A DNA stretch of 6,386 nucleotides from an uncultured Actinomycetes bacterium. Its GTDB lineage: Bacteria > Actinomycetota > Actinomycetes > Nanopelagicales > Nanopelagicaceae. Each line of letters begins with the position of its first letter. Positions within the stretch are counted from its first letter, which is position 1. Below, piece by piece: positions 6,093-6,386 of this stretch. A program made the position numbers and the translations under genes. The notes under the pieces are model-generated. The model did not search any database. It was not told the origin of the DNA and saw nothing but the letters and a program-made list of their open reading frames with translations. The DNA is taken from positions 1 through 6,386 of the forward strand of contig CAIMXQ010000115.1 of assembly GCA_903845465.1 (NCBI GenBank). Reading direction: 5' to 3'.

Positions 6093-6386
6093 TTAGGCCA
6101 TTGAAATGTCGGGTGCGACCTTTTCCATCTCACGCACTGAAATAGCGCCTTCGCGGATTACACGCACGCCCAGAGCATCGGCCTCAATAATTGTTGAGCG
6201 CGGGCCATCTTTCAGAGCACCGCCATCGAAGACCACAGCAACATCCCACTCTTTCAGCTGTGTTCGGTCAATCTTGAGCATTGGCTGCGCTCCGACTGTT
6301 GACGCACTTGCAACTGCGAGTGGTCCCGACTCTTTCAATAGCGCGCGAACAAATCTAGATTTAGGGACACGCACGTTAAACCAGTC
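6093..6386 (-). CDS. Sua5/YrdC/YwlC-type L-threonylcarbamoyladenylate synthase, C-terminal part (runs off the window)
   Basis: Encodes the last 97 residues of a YrdC-domain protein, with the frame open to the window edge (DWFNVRVPKSRFVRALLKE). The family makes threonylcarbamoyl-AMP from threonine, bicarbonate and ATP for the t6A modification at position 37 of ANN-decoding tRNAs. Visible landmarks are VRVPKSRFVRALL, GPLAVASAS, VVFDGGALKDGPRSTIIE and VRVIREGAIS. These match the family's GPLAVTSAN, DGG..GG.PSTV.. and ILREGAIS segments in order. The protein ends soon after the YrdC core, so the long extra Sua5 domain is probably absent (TsaC-like or short actinobacterial form). The usual SAN triad reads SAS here, and the second Gly of the G-G-x-x-S-T loop is also altered. 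A GTG at 6372-6374 is internal, not the start. Identification rests on motif order plus synteny with atp/glyA clusters. Confidence 0.88.
   Translation of the reverse strand, partial: DWFNVRVPKSRFVRALLKESGPLAVASASTVGAQPMLKIDRTQLKEWDVAVVFDGGALKDGPRSTIIEADALGVRVIREGAISVREMEKVAPDISMA

Noticed and set aside
6093..6374. A short complete gene starting at GTG 6372-6374
   Set aside because: The frame stays open upstream to the window edge and the residues before the GTG (DWFN) fit the Sua5 family, so this is a window-truncated gene rather than a small protein.
1..6386. CRISPR arrays, tRNA or rRNA genes, insertion sequences, phage or defence genes
   Set aside because: I saw no spaced direct repeats, cloverleaf-like segments, transposase motifs or terminal inverted repeats; nearly every base is accounted for by housekeeping genes.

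Overview
All nine genes in this window lie on the minus strand, so the biological order runs from high to low coordinates: sua5/tsaC (3' part only) - glyA - wecA-type GT4 transferase - atpI-like - atpZ-like - atpB - atpE - atpF - atpH - atpA (5' part only). It is the start of a bacterial F1Fo-ATP synthase operon with the housekeeping genes that usually precede it in Actinobacteria. From memory, Streptomyces has sua5-glyA-glycosyltransferase-atpI-atpB and Mycobacterium has sua5-wecA-atpI-like-atpB. The 277-residue delta subunit, which has a doubled N-terminal helical domain, also points to Actinobacteria. Base composition is moderate (roughly 45-50% GC in the stretches counted by hand) and gene spacing is very tight. 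That suggests a streamlined, low-GC actinobacterium such as the freshwater acI/Nanopelagicales group. The lineage is an inference; no rRNA or other diagnostic marker is present.

Region 6386-3706 holds the Sua5 C-terminus (tRNA t6A synthesis), serine hydroxymethyltransferase and a polyprenyl-phosphate GlcNAc-1-phosphate transferase, each separated by only 16 bp. Region 3725-3113 holds two small membrane proteins (AtpI-like, AtpZ-like). Both adjoining junctions overlap by 20 bp, which suggests translational coupling. Region 3112-2974 is the only sizeable non-coding gap (about 139 bp). It probably carries the promoter and leader of the ATP synthase structural genes. Region 2967-1 holds a, c, b, delta and the first 165 residues of alpha, with gaps of 20-40 bp. 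The beta, gamma and epsilon genes would be expected beyond coordinate 1.

Together atpB/E/F encode the membrane proton channel, rotor ring and stator stalk, atpH joins the stator to F1, and atpA starts the catalytic head. AtpI/AtpZ probably help ring assembly or Mg2+ supply. I saw no mobile element, CRISPR array, RNA gene or obvious new system. The points most worth a second look are subtle protein-level deviations: an alanine-substituted c-ring glycine motif, the delta domain duplication, a missing active-site Asn in Sua5, and the composition of the atpZ-like gene and its upstream neighbourhood.
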